This document shows positions 6,476 to 6,497 of a DNA stretch of 6,497 nt, piece after piece. The notes below the pieces were generated by a model, which had not been told where the DNA came from, did not search any database, and was given only the letters and a program-made list of their open reading frames with translations. Source of the DNA: HGM20899 sp964615195 (lineage in GTDB: Bacteria; Pseudomonadota; Gammaproteobacteria; Enterobacterales; Succinivibrionaceae); assembly GCA_964615195.1 (NCBI GenBank), contig CAZTNG010000100.1, positions 1 through 6,497 on the forward strand. Direction: 5' to 3'. The number at the start of each line of letters is the position of its first letter. Positions within the stretch are counted from its first letter, which is position 1. Made by a program: the position numbers and the translations under genes.

Positions 6476-6497
6476 AATAGTTATCTTTGAAATAATC

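Noticed and set aside
1..6497. CRISPR array, tRNA or insertion sequence
   Set aside because: There is no regularly spaced repeat series, no cloverleaf-like sequence, no transposase motif and no flanking terminal inverted repeats in the window.

Overview
The window is AT-rich throughout (by eye around 30-35% G+C). Four intact genes and one decayed gene all lie on the + strand. Purine-rich ribosome-binding sites of the GAGG/GGGG type, AGA-rich codon use and the zinc-ribbon/TM/DUF6273 architecture suggest a low-GC Firmicute, most likely a gut or rumen clostridium. There is no rRNA, tRNA or other species-defining marker, so this is inference. The gene content (AIPR remnant, RhuM, PrrC/RloC-like ATPase, YgjP-like peptidase) is typical of an accessory defence region or of the surroundings of a type I restriction-modification locus. 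No hsd gene lies inside the window.

Region 1-1047: the first ~125 bases hold no recognisable gene, only a pair of TGTACATTTT direct repeats. From about 127 to 1016 there is a decayed gene. Read in one frame across its nonsense codons, it gives a clear AIPR-family signature (an N-V-V-N-G-C block, then the N-x-x-x-L-Q-S-A-V-K-S-x-D-L-R block, then a conserved C-terminal helical region). It carries four in-frame stops and at least three frame changes. The two apparent small ORFs here are fragments of this one dead gene.

Region 1048-4274: a tightly coupled two-gene operon. The first gene is a full-length RhuM-family protein. The second is a 735-residue AAA_13 ATPase that begins inside the rhuM stop codon (ATGA overlap). 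The ATPase has Walker A, a C-P-F-C zinc-hook-like centre, an ABC-type signature, Walker B, a D-loop and an H-switch. Its C-terminal domain carries an R-x3-E ... H arrangement like the catalytic residues of the PrrC/RloC anticodon nucleases. This pair is the best candidate in the window for a functional and possibly under-described anti-phage system.

Region 4275-6497: two further genes with their own ribosome-binding sites. The first encodes a membrane-anchored zinc-ribbon/DUF6273 protein. The second encodes a 399-residue YgjP/WLM-like zinc metallopeptidase. Its N-terminal beta-alpha module appears to be present three times, and the usual W-G-S-C motif is replaced although the HExxH site is intact.
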